Source: Caldilineaceae bacterium (lineage in GTDB: Bacteria; Chloroflexota; Anaerolineae; Caldilineales; Caldilineaceae). From it: a stretch of 64,000 bases of DNA. The translations under genes were made by a program, and so were the position numbers. Positions 56,651 through 64,000 of this stretch are shown here, one piece after another (within the stretch, counting starts at the first letter, position 1; every line of letters starts with the position of its first letter). The stretch spans positions 24,298-88,297 of the forward strand of contig JAPKMW010000040.1 in the NCBI GenBank assembly GCA_026645575.1, read 5' to 3'. The notes under the pieces were generated by a model, which had not been told where the DNA came from, did no database searches, and worked only from the letters and a program-made list of their open reading frames with translations.

Positions 56651-56886
56651 CACTACAGCGGATTTAGGAAGGAACGGATTTTCAGTAGTCCGCAGTCGCG
56701 TAGTCCAGAGCCAATTTACTGCGCTCTAGTCTATGTTGCCGTCTGCTAATTTTGTCGAGCGACCACTCACGCCTAGTATACTGCACGGCAGCACATAAAG
56801 TAGCCTATTTACACCTGAAAAAGTGCTACTTTATGGCGCCGTTGAGTATAACTGAAAATCCGCTTCCGCCTAAATCCGCTGTAGTG
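56651..56886. repeat. MITE-like palindromic element, family 1, copy 2
   Basis: A 236-bp element with near-perfect ~36-bp terminal inverted repeats, beginning CACTACAGCGGATTTAGG and ending CCTAAATCCGCTGTAGTG. Its ends match the element at 22991-23109; its interior is longer and unrelated, with an extra inverted segment (AAAGTAGC ... GCTACTTT). It fills the gap between the convergent amidase and M20 genes, stopping 1 bp from the M20 stop codon. No open reading frame. Confidence 0.92.
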
Positions 56887-56887
56887 T

Positions 56888-58069
56888 TCACCCCCCGCAA
56901 AACCCAATCGCCGTCAACGCATAGACCTGCGCCACCCGCACCAACTCCGCCACGGGGACAGCTTCGTTGAGGGTATGCGCCCCCTTGGCATCCGGCCCGT
57001 GGGTGATGGCGGGAATGCCGCCGGTGGTGATATAGGAGCTGCCGTCATCGACAAAGGGCTTGGCGCCCAATGCCAGAGGCGCGCCGGTGACGGCGCTATA
57101 CCCTGCTTGAAACGCGGTGACAATCGGCTGGGCTTGGTCAAGCTGCCACGCTTCCCCTTGGATGTGATAATCGACCGTGATCTGGGTGTTGGTTTCCCGC
57201 GCCAGATCCTGCACCAATTGCTCAAACGCCGCTTGCACCGCTTTGCCTTGCCCCGGTGTCACCCAACGCCGCGTGCCATTGACAGTGCAAAGCGTTGGCG
57301 ACTGGTTGTAGATCTCCCCGGCCTGAATCCGCCCGACAAAGGTCGAATCAGAACCGACATAGGGCGCCGTCACGCTTTTCAACCGCTCGCCCAACTCATA
57401 GAGTCGGTTAACCAGCGTCGTCCCGGTCTTGACCACATCGGCGATGCCGGCGGGACGCAAGACTTCATGCACCGGTTCGCCGTCGCGGGTGATGCGCACT
57501 TCGAAGATCGCCATGCCCCGTCCGGCCACCGGCAGGCGATCCGCCAAATATTCGGGCAGCAGCACAGCGTCGCCGACAAGGCCGTCACGCATAAAGGCAT
57601 AGACCTGCCGCCGGTCGCCCCACGGCCCTTCGTGGTGATCATGGGCGGTGAGCAGAATACCGCCGCCGGGCAGCGTATCCGTTTCCCGTAAGACGCGCAA
57701 GGCTTCGACAAAGGCGGCAATCCCCCCTTTCATGTCCGAAGCGCCAGAGCCGTAGAAGATGCCATTCTCGACACGGGGCGGCACAAAGGGTAGATGCACC
57801 GTGTCCAGGTGGCCGTCAAATTGTAGGGTTCGGCCCGGTTTGCCGCTCTGAAAGCGCACAACGACCGCCGGTGCTTCGGGCCAATCGGCGACGGGCCGTT
57901 CGACAGTAAAACCATCGGCAGTGAGGATAGCCGCCAAGCGGTCGGCGACGGCGCCGGCGGAACAGGTGGGGCTGGGAACGTCCACCAGCGCAATGGCGGT
58001 TTCCATGAGCCGCTGTTGGTTGACGGCGCGTTGAATGGTTTGGATGGTGGCGGTGGGTAGGCTAGTCAT
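56888..58069 (-). CDS. M20-family metallopeptidase/deacylase
   Basis: 393 residues. Metal-binding segments LQFDGHLDTVHLP (His, Asp), YGSGASDMKGGIAAF (Asp), LLTAHDHHEGPWGDRR (Glu) and a C-terminal AITHGPDAKGAHTLNE (His) are in ArgE/DapE order. Such enzymes cleave N-acyl or peptide bonds. Substrate uncertain. The ATG at 58069 is chosen since the longer frame reads through unrelated sequence. Converges with the amidase across the MITE-like element; a shared amide-degrading role is possible. Confidence 0.88.
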   Translation of the reverse strand: MTSLPTATIQTIQRAVNQQRLMETAIALVDVPSPTCSAGAVADRLAAILTADGFTVERPVADWPEAPAVVVRFQSGKPGRTLQFDGHLDTVHLPFVPPRVENGIFYGSGASDMKGGIAAFVEALRVLRETDTLPGGGILLTAHDHHEGPWGDRRQVYAFMRDGLVGDAVLLPEYLADRLPVAGRGMAIFEVRITRDGEPVHEVLRPAGIADVVKTGTTLVNRLYELGERLKSVTAPYVGSDSTFVGRIQAGEIYNQSPTLCTVNGTRRWVTPGQGKAVQAAFEQLVQDLARETNTQITVDYHIQGEAWQLDQAQPIVTAFQAGYSAVTGAPLALGAKPFVDDGSSYITTGGIPAITHGPDAKGAHTLNEAVPVAELVRVAQVYALTAIGFCGG

Positions 58070-58331
58070 CGTCTCTTTCTTCCTTTTATGTATTATGTAC
58101 TCGTTGCGTATGGAGAAAACCCACTTGCAGCCGCGCCTAAAAGGCAACCGGTGGCCGGTTGTGGGCGGAAAGCTGTTTGTCATGAGTATGCAGCAAAGTG
58201 GGCAGATTGACAAACGCTCTTTGCGTATGACGCCTTTCCTGATAACCTCACTTTTCGCTCTGTCATTTTAATGGTAAGATAGGGCGACAATTTTACCTGA
58301 GGAAAGGGTCTTTATCGCCACGGGAGGTTTC

Positions 58332-59588
58332 ATGAATCGACTTACTCTACCCACAGCGCTCGCCGCTATTGGCTTGCTCATCCTCGTCGCCGGTTGTGTG
58401 ATCCAGGTGCGCCCCGACGGCGGGCTGCGGATCGATCTGCCCCCCATGATGCCAGTTACATTGATTGGCAATGCGCCCGATGCCGCGACCATACCCGTGA
58501 GCGCACCGTTAACGACCCCGTTGACGACTGCGCCCCCGCTCACGACAAGCCTTGGCATGACGGCTACGGTGACGCCAACCACGTCGCTGCCGGCCACCGC
58601 TACGGCCACTGTCACCACTACGGCCACCATCACGCCAACAGCGACTGTCACCGGCACGGCTACGGTTACACCAACAGCGACTGTCACCAGCACAGCCACT
58701 GTCACCGCAACCGCTACCCTGACGACAACCGGCACGCCGCCGCTGACCCCGACCGGCACCATTACAACCACCGGCACACCAGTGGCGCCAACCGGTACGC
58801 CCTTAACCCGAACCCCGCCGCCGACCCCCCTGCCTGGCACACGGACCCCCGCACCGACTGGCAGTGTCACTCCCATGCCGACGGCGACGGCTTCCCGCAG
58901 CGCCACCGGCACGCCAACCCGCACAACAGGCACGCCAACCATCACCCCGACGCGATCCATCACCACAACGCCACCGTCGGCGCCGACGCCGGCCACGCCC
59001 CAGCCCACACCCACAGCTATTCCATCTGCTGTTTTCCTGGGCAGCCATCGCAGTTATGAGGCGAACGGCCTCTACACAGTGGTAGGCGAGGTGATTAACA
59101 ATGTTGGCTATCCAGTCTTTAATGTCAAGGTGATTGCTTCTTTCTACGACGCTGGCGGCGCCCTCGTCGGCGCCCAAGAGACGGTCGCCTTGTTGACACG
59201 TGTCGGTATTGAGTTGAGCAGCCCCTTCAAGTTATCGATCCCCAGCAGCGGCAATATCAGCCGCTACGACCTGACCCTGATTTGGGATGACATCAGCATT
59301 ATTGACAATCAAGAGTTGACCATCCTCAGCCAGGAGACACGCACCGACGGTCAATTAGAAATCGTTGGCGAGTTGCGTAACGACGGCTCGGTTGGCGTAA
59401 GCAATATTGTTGTCGTTGCCACCTTCTATGATGCCAGCGGCGCCGTCGTTGATGTCTACCAGGGCACAGTCAGCAAACCCGATCTCGCCGCTGACGAGAC
59501 CACTGGCTATGCGATTGTCGTTCCCGATCCGGCCCTCCCATACGACCGTTTTACGGTCCAAGCGCAAGGCGCATTAGTGCTTTATTGA
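58332..59588 (+). CDS. Thr/Pro-rich lipoprotein with FxLYD-type domains
   Basis: 418 residues. A signal peptide ends with lipobox LVAGC (Cys ~22). Residues ~50-235 are a low-complexity stalk of TxT and TPT words (TATVTPTT, TATVTGTATV, TPTGTPLT), expected to be extended and possibly glycosylated. Residues ~235-418 hold two FxLYD-like beta domains: NGLYTVVGEVINNVGYPVFN with VKVIASFYDAGGALVG and then GQLEIVGELRNDGSVGVSN with VVVATFYDASGAVVDVYQG. Surface-attached; ligand unknown. ATG follows CGGGAGG. Confidence 0.82.
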   Translation: MNRLTLPTALAAIGLLILVAGCVIQVRPDGGLRIDLPPMMPVTLIGNAPDAATIPVSAPLTTPLTTAPPLTTSLGMTATVTPTTSLPATATATVTTTATITPTATVTGTATVTPTATVTSTATVTATATLTTTGTPPLTPTGTITTTGTPVAPTGTPLTRTPPPTPLPGTRTPAPTGSVTPMPTATASRSATGTPTRTTGTPTITPTRSITTTPPSAPTPATPQPTPTAIPSAVFLGSHRSYEANGLYTVVGEVINNVGYPVFNVKVIASFYDAGGALVGAQETVALLTRVGIELSSPFKLSIPSSGNISRYDLTLIWDDISIIDNQELTILSQETRTDGQLEIVGELRNDGSVGVSNIVVVATFYDASGAVVDVYQGTVSKPDLAADETTGYAIVVPDPALPYDRFTVQAQGALVLY

Positions 59589-59591
59589 GTT

Positions 59592-59650
59592 TTGCAGATA
59601 GGGCGACAGGCAGACTGGTAGATGCGTATTTGCCTGTCTCCCTGTCATCC
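59592..59650. repeat. Iterated-word inverted repeat G
   Basis: GATAGGGCGACAGGCAGACT pairs imperfectly with TTGCCTGTCTCCCTGTCATC. It starts within a few bases of the upstream TGA and separates two plus-strand genes. The GACAGG word is shared with repeats A and B. Confidence 0.65.
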
Positions 59651-60057
59651 ACCATCATCTAGACCCACCCAATGCTAATCATTTGACGACATTACGCTTC
59701 AATGACGGCCCAGCGCGCCAATTTCTACGAAGCTGGGTTACGCCCATCCACCGATTTCAACACGATGACGATACAATCAGCAGCTTGTTATTACACGCTT
59801 GGCGGACTGCCCATTCTCCCCGCTGGTAGAAGCCGTATGTTTGAAAAAAGCTTACGCTCTTCTTCTTGTATATGTGACATCTGTCGCTTGCTCGTATCTG
59901 GAAAACAGGGTATGGTTAAAAAACTGAAGTAAACGCCCTTACCCACAGTTTCCATTGCACTCCACCATGACCCACCATTGATCAGTGCAATCGTTTTTGC
60001 ACCGACATGCCCTACTTCAGCCGCGTCACTTGTTGTTATACAGAAAGGAATGGAAAG
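59651..60057. other. Gap before the subtilisin gene
   Basis: About 400 bp with no gene I can support. A 76-codon open frame at 59702-59932 has no ribosome-binding site or family features. A promoter for the peptidase gene is expected here but no clear consensus pair stands out. Confidence 0.5.
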
Positions 60058-61338
60058 ATGGTAGATGCAAAGCGAGCGCCCTTGTTTATTGCGCTGGTTG
60101 TTTGCGTACTCCTGCTTGGCAGTCCAATCGGCGCCTTGGCGCAAAGTACAGAGGGAGGGAAAACGGTCTTTTTGCCGCTGGTCGCCACCGAAGGTGACAC
60201 GCTAACCCTAGAGGCGCCACCGGCTGGTGAATTGATCCCTGGTCAATACATTGTTGTCCTGCGTGATGATCTGGTCGGCAGCGCCAGTGTCGCCGCCACC
60301 GCCGCCGATATGGCAGCAACCTCCGGCGGTGAATTGCTGCACACCTATGATGCGGCCCTGAATGGTTTCGCGATCAAATTTTCTGAGGAACGTAGCACCG
60401 CCGGCGTAGCGAGTCTAAGCCAGGATGAACGGGTCGAATTGGTTGAGCAGGATATGACCGTTAGTTTTGCGGAAGAGGAGGTGGTAGAAGCCACCCAGAC
60501 CAATGCACCATGGGGGTTGGATCGTATTGATCAACGCAGCCTGCCCCGCAATGGCGCCTTTGTCTATAACCGCACTGGCGCCGGCGTGCGCGTCTATATC
60601 ATCGATACGGGCATTCGCATCAGCCATAGTCAGTTTGGTACGCGCGCCAGAGATGGTCATGATGCGGTCGATGGTTCCCTACCGGCTGCCGATTGTAATG
60701 GGCATGGCACGCATGTCGCCGGCACGGTGGGCGGCAGCACCTATGGGGTGGCCAAAGGGGTGACCCTGTATGCCGTGCGTGTCCTGAATTGCAATGGCAG
60801 CGGCTCAAATTCAGGCGTGATTGCCGGCATCAACTACGTGACCAATCAGAAGCGGGCCAATCCTTCGATTCCCATGGTCGCCAATATGAGTTTGGGGGGC
60901 GGCGCTTCTAGTGTGCTGGATGCAGCCGTGCAAAGCTCGATCAATGCCGGTGTGACCTACGCCATTGCTGCGGGTAATTCCAATGCCAATGCCTGTAACT
61001 ATAGCCCGGCACGCGTGAGCGCTGCGCTGACTGTGGGCGCCACCACTTCCACCGACTACCGCGCCAGCTATTCGAACTACGGCACCTGTCTTGACATCTT
61101 TGCCCCCGGTTCGAGCATCCAGTCCGCCTGGTACACCAGTAACACGGCCACTGCCACGCTCAGCGGCACTTCGATGGCGACACCCCATGTGGCCGGTGTG
61201 GCAGCGCTCTATCTGCAGAGCAATCCCAGCGCGTCCCCCGCCACGGTTATTAATGCATTAATCAACAACAGCACGGCGAATGTTGTCCTCAGTCGCGGCA
61301 CAGGGTCGCCCAACCGGCTGTTGTTCACGAATTACTAG
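60058..61338 (+). CDS. Secreted subtilisin-like serine protease (S8)
   Basis: 426 residues. A signal peptide (residues 1-29, ending GALAQ) is followed by [12 protein letters not shown], then an I9 inhibitor propeptide (~50-140, [11 protein letters not shown] ... [10 protein letters not shown]) and the catalytic domain. Triad: Asp in [17 protein letters not shown], His in [13 protein letters not shown] and Ser in [20 protein letters not shown]. The segment order and [16 protein letters not shown] resemble proteinase-K-type S8A enzymes. ATG 60058 follows GGAATGGAAAG. Probably a scavenging extracellular protease. It converges on the ABC exporter. Confidence 0.93.
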   Translation: MVDAKRAPLFIALVVCVLLLGSPIGALAQSTEGGKTVFLPLVATEGDTLTLEAPPAGELIPGQYIVVLRDDLVGSASVAATAADMAATSGGELLHTYDAALNGFAIKFSEERSTAGVASLSQDERVELVEQDMTVSFAEEEVVEATQTNAPWGLDRIDQRSLPRNGAFVYNRTGAGVRVYIIDTGIRISHSQFGTRARDGHDAVDGSLPAADCNGHGTHVAGTVGGSTYGVAKGVTLYAVRVLNCNGSGSNSGVIAGINYVTNQKRANPSIPMVANMSLGGGASSVLDAAVQSSINAGVTYAIAAGNSNANACNYSPARVSAALTVGATTSTDYRASYSNYGTCLDIFAPGSSIQSAWYTSNTATATLSGTSMATPHVAGVAALYLQSNPSASPATVINALINNSTANVVLSRGTGSPNRLLFTNY

Positions 61339-61346
61339 CGGTGAGC

Positions 61347-61425
61347 AGGGGTAGAGACGCTGATTCAGGTAGCGCAGATTTTGGCATGGAAGGCTGTCAT
61401 CCGCGCCACCTGAATCCACGCCCCT
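61347..61425. repeat. Palindromic element between convergent genes
   Basis: AGGGGTAGAGACGCTGATTC then AGGTAGCGCAGAT faces ATCCGCGCCACCTGAATCCA then CGCCCCT. Arms match for about 25 bp with a few mismatches. It begins 8 bp after the subtilisin stop, and its right end overlaps the TAG stop (61426-61424) of the minus-strand ABC gene. Confidence 0.8.
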
Positions 61426-63205
61426 ATTCCTCCCGCTCCCACAAACGACCCATCTCCGCATTGGTCGCCAACAAGGCGGTCAACGTTCCGACGCCATCGA
61501 TACGCCCCTTTTTCAAAACAATCACCTGATCGGCGCGTTGTAACGCCGCCCGCCGGTTTGAGACAACCAGACAGGTGCGTTCGGCCTCTGCCAGCCGATC
61601 CCACAGCCGTTGCTCCGTCTCCACATCCAGCGCGCTGGAAAGGTCATCAAAGACCAGCAACTCAGGCTGGCGCACAAACATGCGGGCTGCTGCCGTGCGT
61701 TGGATCTGCCCACCGGAAAGCCGACCCCCCCGCGGGCCAATGACCGTCGCCAGCCCCTGGTCGAAGGTTGCTAGATCTTCGGCCAGAACAGCCATGTGCA
61801 GGGCTGCCGGCAGCGCGCTCTTGGTTTCATCCAATCCCAGAAGAATGTTCTCCCGCAGCGAATCACTAAACAAGCGGGGCGATTGCGGCGTGTAGGCACT
61901 GCGGGGTGGGACAAAGAAATCAGCAAAGGCCGTTACCACCTCGCCATTCCAGCGCACTTCCCCCGTTTCCCTGGGCAGCAACCCCAACAACACCCGTAAC
62001 AACGTCGTCTTGCCGGCGCCGATCTGCCCGGTGATGACCGTGAAGGAGCCACGAGGCAGGCTGAAGGCGATGTTGTCGATGCCGCGCCCGCCATTCGGAT
62101 AGCGATAGGTCAACCCGCTGACGTGCAAACTTTCCAGCCGATCCGCTGCCGTGCGTACCAGCGGCGGTAACGGCGGCAACGCTTCACGCAGATAGACCGG
62201 GCGATGTTGCACCAGCGTGGTTGCCGGCGCCGGTTCTAGTAACGCCTGCAACCGTTGCAAAGAGACCCCCAGTTGCCGATAGCTGGTGAGCGCCCAAACC
62301 ACCGACCCCACATTTCCCGCCACAAAAGGTATGACATAGACGAAAAGGGCAAAATCGCCGATAGTAAAACTCTCCGCCCGAATCGCTTGTGCCATCAGCA
62401 GCAGAATCACGGCGGCGCCAATGTCGCCCAGATTGCTGCCCAGTGCATCAAGAATCTCTGTAGCCAGCCGATCCTTGAGCGCAGCCTGGCGTCGGGTTTC
62501 GTTGACGCTTTGCAGATGAGCAACGGCCGGCGCTTCGGCATCGGCCACCTTGATCGCCTGCACCGCGCCAAACATTTCGCCTAACAACCCTGTCACTCGC
62601 CCGGTGGCAACTTGATTGGCTTCCCGAAAGCGGATAATTCGCCCGCGGCTCAAGTGAATGGCGATGGTGATCAAGAGCATGGGCAGAAAAGCCACCAGGG
62701 TGAGCAGCAGGTTGATCCGCATCATCGTCCCCACAGCCAGCAGGACAAAGACGCTAACACCGACCAGGTTGAAGATGCTGCCGAAGAACTGGTTGATGGT
62801 ATTGACATCATCACGAAAACGGCTGATCGCTTCCCCGCTTGAAGCTGGTGTCGCCTGGGGATCGGGGCGCCGCAAAAGCTGCTCCAACAGATTGGCGCGT
62901 ACCACGCCGTTGATCAGGTTGAGATAGAGAATTTGTCCCGCCGTCAACGCGACATAAGCCGCCTGTCGCCCCACGGCTGTCACCACATACAAGGCGACTA
63001 GCGTCCACAACCCCAGCCCTGTTGGCGCCGCGCCTGTTAGCCGGTCAAAAAGGGTGCTGACAATGAGCGGCGGCGCAAAGTTGAGACCGTAGAGCGCTAT
63101 GTAGGCCAGAAGGGTCAACAGCCACGCCCACGGTTTGTAGCGCAGCAGTTGCCAGAGAAAGGAGCGCACACGTAGCGGGCGCGTTGTCGTTTGTTGTCTA
63201 CTCAT
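61424..63205 (-). CDS. Heterodimeric ABC exporter subunit with degenerate ATPase site
   Basis: 593 residues: membrane domain (~1-330, six spans) then ATPase. Walker [10 protein letters not shown] (~392) and signature [14 protein letters not shown] (~498) are normal, but Walker B reads [12 protein letters not shown] with Asp where the catalytic Glu should be, and the switch region reads [10 protein letters not shown] with Asn in place of His. The partner encoded upstream has an intact Glu and His but a non-canonical LSAGE signature. This asymmetry is the pattern of heterodimeric exporters (TM287/288, BmrCD, LmrCD). Start and partner stop overlap in ATGA, so the two are translationally coupled. 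Substrate unknown. Confidence 0.9.
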   Translation of the reverse strand: MSRQQTTTRPLRVRSFLWQLLRYKPWAWLLTLLAYIALYGLNFAPPLIVSTLFDRLTGAAPTGLGLWTLVALYVVTAVGRQAAYVALTAGQILYLNLINGVVRANLLEQLLRRPDPQATPASSGEAISRFRDDVNTINQFFGSIFNLVGVSVFVLLAVGTMMRINLLLTLVAFLPMLLITIAIHLSRGRIIRFREANQVATGRVTGLLGEMFGAVQAIKVADAEAPAVAHLQSVNETRRQAALKDRLATEILDALGSNLGDIGAAVILLLMAQAIRAESFTIGDFALFVYVIPFVAGNVGSVVWALTSYRQLGVSLQRLQALLEPAPATTLVQHRPVYLREALPPLPPLVRTAADRLESLHVSGLTYRYPNGGRGIDNIAFSLPRGSFTVITGQIGAGKTTLLRVLLGLLPRETGEVRWNGEVVTAFADFFVPPRSAYTPQSPRLFSDSLRENILLGLDETKSALPAALHMAVLAEDLATFDQGLATVIGPRGGRLSGGQIQRTAAARMFVRQPELLVFDDLSSALDVETEQRLWDRLAEAERTCLVVSNRRAALQRADQVIVLKKGRIDGVGTLTALLATNAEMGRLWEREE

Positions 63206-64000
63206 GCTATCACCTCGTCAAAGTCGAGACCGGTTTTTAACAATTGGCTGAAACGGGAAGCCGGATCTGCCGCCAGTTGGGCGCGAGGGCCATATTCCTG
63301 GATGCGCCCCTGTTCCAGAATCAGAATCTCATCCACCTTCTGCACCGTGCGCAGGCGATGGGCGATGAGGATGGCGGTGCGGTTTTTCAGCAGCGCAGTG
63401 ATGGCCCGATCGAGCCGCCCTTCGGTCACAGGGTCGAGCCGGGAAGAGGCTTCATCCAGGATCACCACGCCCGGATCGCGCAGCAGCAACCGGGCAAAGG
63501 CGAGCAGTTGCGCTTCACCGGCAGAGAGTGCGCCGGCGCCGCTCAACACGGTGTCCAATCCCGCCGGTAGTTTGGCTACCCACGCTTGCAAACCAACCGT
63601 CGCCAACGCGTCCCAAAGGGCGGCGTCATCGACGCGCCGGTCGAAGAAGGTCAAGTTATCGCGCACGCTGGCGTTGAAGAGTTGCACCTCCTGGGTCACA
63701 ATGCCGACATGGCGACGGAGGGCGGGCAACGTCAACTGCCGTAGATCAACCTCACCCAGGCTGATGTCGCCCGCCTGTGGGTCATAAAAGCGCAGCAGCA
63801 GACGGGTCAAGGTCGTCTTGCCGCTGCCGGTGCGCCCCAAGACGCCCAGCGTGCGTCCTGCCGGCACGGCCAGGGTGAAAGCGTTCAAGAGCGGCTTGCG
63901 TTCTGCACTTTGCTCGGTTGCTGGTGGGTCGTAGGCAAACTGGACGCCGTTGAAGGCTACCGCCAACGGCCCAGCGGGTAGCGTGTTGACGGCGCCGTCG
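63202..64000 (-). CDS. Heterodimeric ABC exporter subunit, catalytically competent (5' end outside window)
   Basis: The frame is open to the window edge; about 265 C-terminal residues, the ATPase domain, are visible. Walker [17 protein letters not shown]-loop [16 protein letters not shown], signature [16 protein letters not shown], Walker [15 protein letters not shown] and switch His in [11 protein letters not shown]. With LSAGE it contributes the weaker signature to the partner's degenerate site, whereas the partner supplies LSGGQ to this consensus site. The membrane domain lies beyond base 64000. First gene of the pair, coupled to the next by ATGA. Confidence 0.9.
   Translation of the reverse strand, partial: DGAVNTLPAGPLAVAFNGVQFAYDPPATEQSAERKPLLNAFTLAVPAGRTLGVLGRTGSGKTTLTRLLLRFYDPQAGDISLGEVDLRQLTLPALRRHVGIVTQEVQLFNASVRDNLTFFDRRVDDAALWDALATVGLQAWVAKLPAGLDTVLSGAGALSAGEAQLLAFARLLLRDPGVVILDEASSRLDPVTEGRLDRAITALLKNRTAILIAHRLRTVQKVDEILILEQGRIQEYGPRAQLAADPASRFSQLLKTGLDFDEVIA

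Noticed and set aside
58268..59014. Minus-strand Val/Gly repeat frame opposite the lipoprotein stalk
   Set aside because: Produced by the repetitive ACxACx codons of the Thr/Pro stalk on the other strand.
59702..59932. 76-codon open frame before the subtilisin gene
   Set aside because: No ribosome-binding site, no family features, and the gap composition is non-coding.

Overview
The window reads as a chromosomal segment of a heterotrophic, saccharolytic Gram-positive-like or monoderm bacterium, most plausibly a member of the Chloroflexota (Anaerolineae/Caldilineales type). The basis is inference: lipoprotein solute-binding proteins with Ala/Pro-rich linkers, secreted proteins carrying a YLPLV-type tail, an alpha-beta fused thiamine dehydrogenase, a stand-alone Vms1/eRF1-like protein, two dipeptide/sugar ABC systems and many GH43-type enzymes. 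I saw no tRNA, rRNA, CRISPR array, integrase or transposase gene. About 52 genes are supported; two run off the window ends.

Layout. 0-3.7 kb: end of an MFS transporter, an amidohydrolase and an ABC exporter. 3.8-7.3 kb: a large secreted CotH/lamin-tail/Ig protein. 7.7-15.3 kb: housekeeping genes (HD-GYP phosphodiesterase, rlmN, rpmB, DegV, recG, an aldo/keto reductase). 15.3-15.8 kb: a junction of two gene remnants. 15.8-20.2 kb: intracellular GH43, a ferritin-like protein and a corrinoid-protein/URO-D methyltransferase fusion. 20.4-32 kb: a Dpp/Opp-type ABC transporter followed by L-rhamnose catabolism genes (isomerase, mutarotase, kinase, Zn-dehydrogenase). 32-36.6 kb (minus): a CUT1 sugar transporter without its ATPase plus a GH43 lipoprotein. 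36.9-43.9 kb: DUF3616, a Vms1-like release factor, an MFS pump, DUF418 and a TetR-Rieske oxygenase pair with matching operators. 44-54 kb: a SorC-controlled run of seven minus-strand genes (ROK kinase, HbpS/GlcG-like, GMC oxidoreductase, Gfo/Idh/MocA dehydrogenase, Rpe-like epimerase, Zn-dehydrogenase, SorC regulator) divergent from a single-chain E1 thiamine dehydrogenase; this looks like an uncharacterised sugar or polyol oxidation pathway. 54-64 kb: phosphoesterase, amidase, M20 peptidase, a Thr/Pro-rich FxLYD lipoprotein, a subtilisin and a heterodimeric ABC exporter with one degenerate ATP site.

The least expected signal is not a gene. A large share of gene 3' ends are followed within 0-16 bp by a dyad: short words iterated on one arm and reverse-complemented on the other, or MITE-like palindromes. 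At least five of these overlap or supply the stop codon, or touch it to within 1-2 bp. Two palindrome families occur twice in the window.
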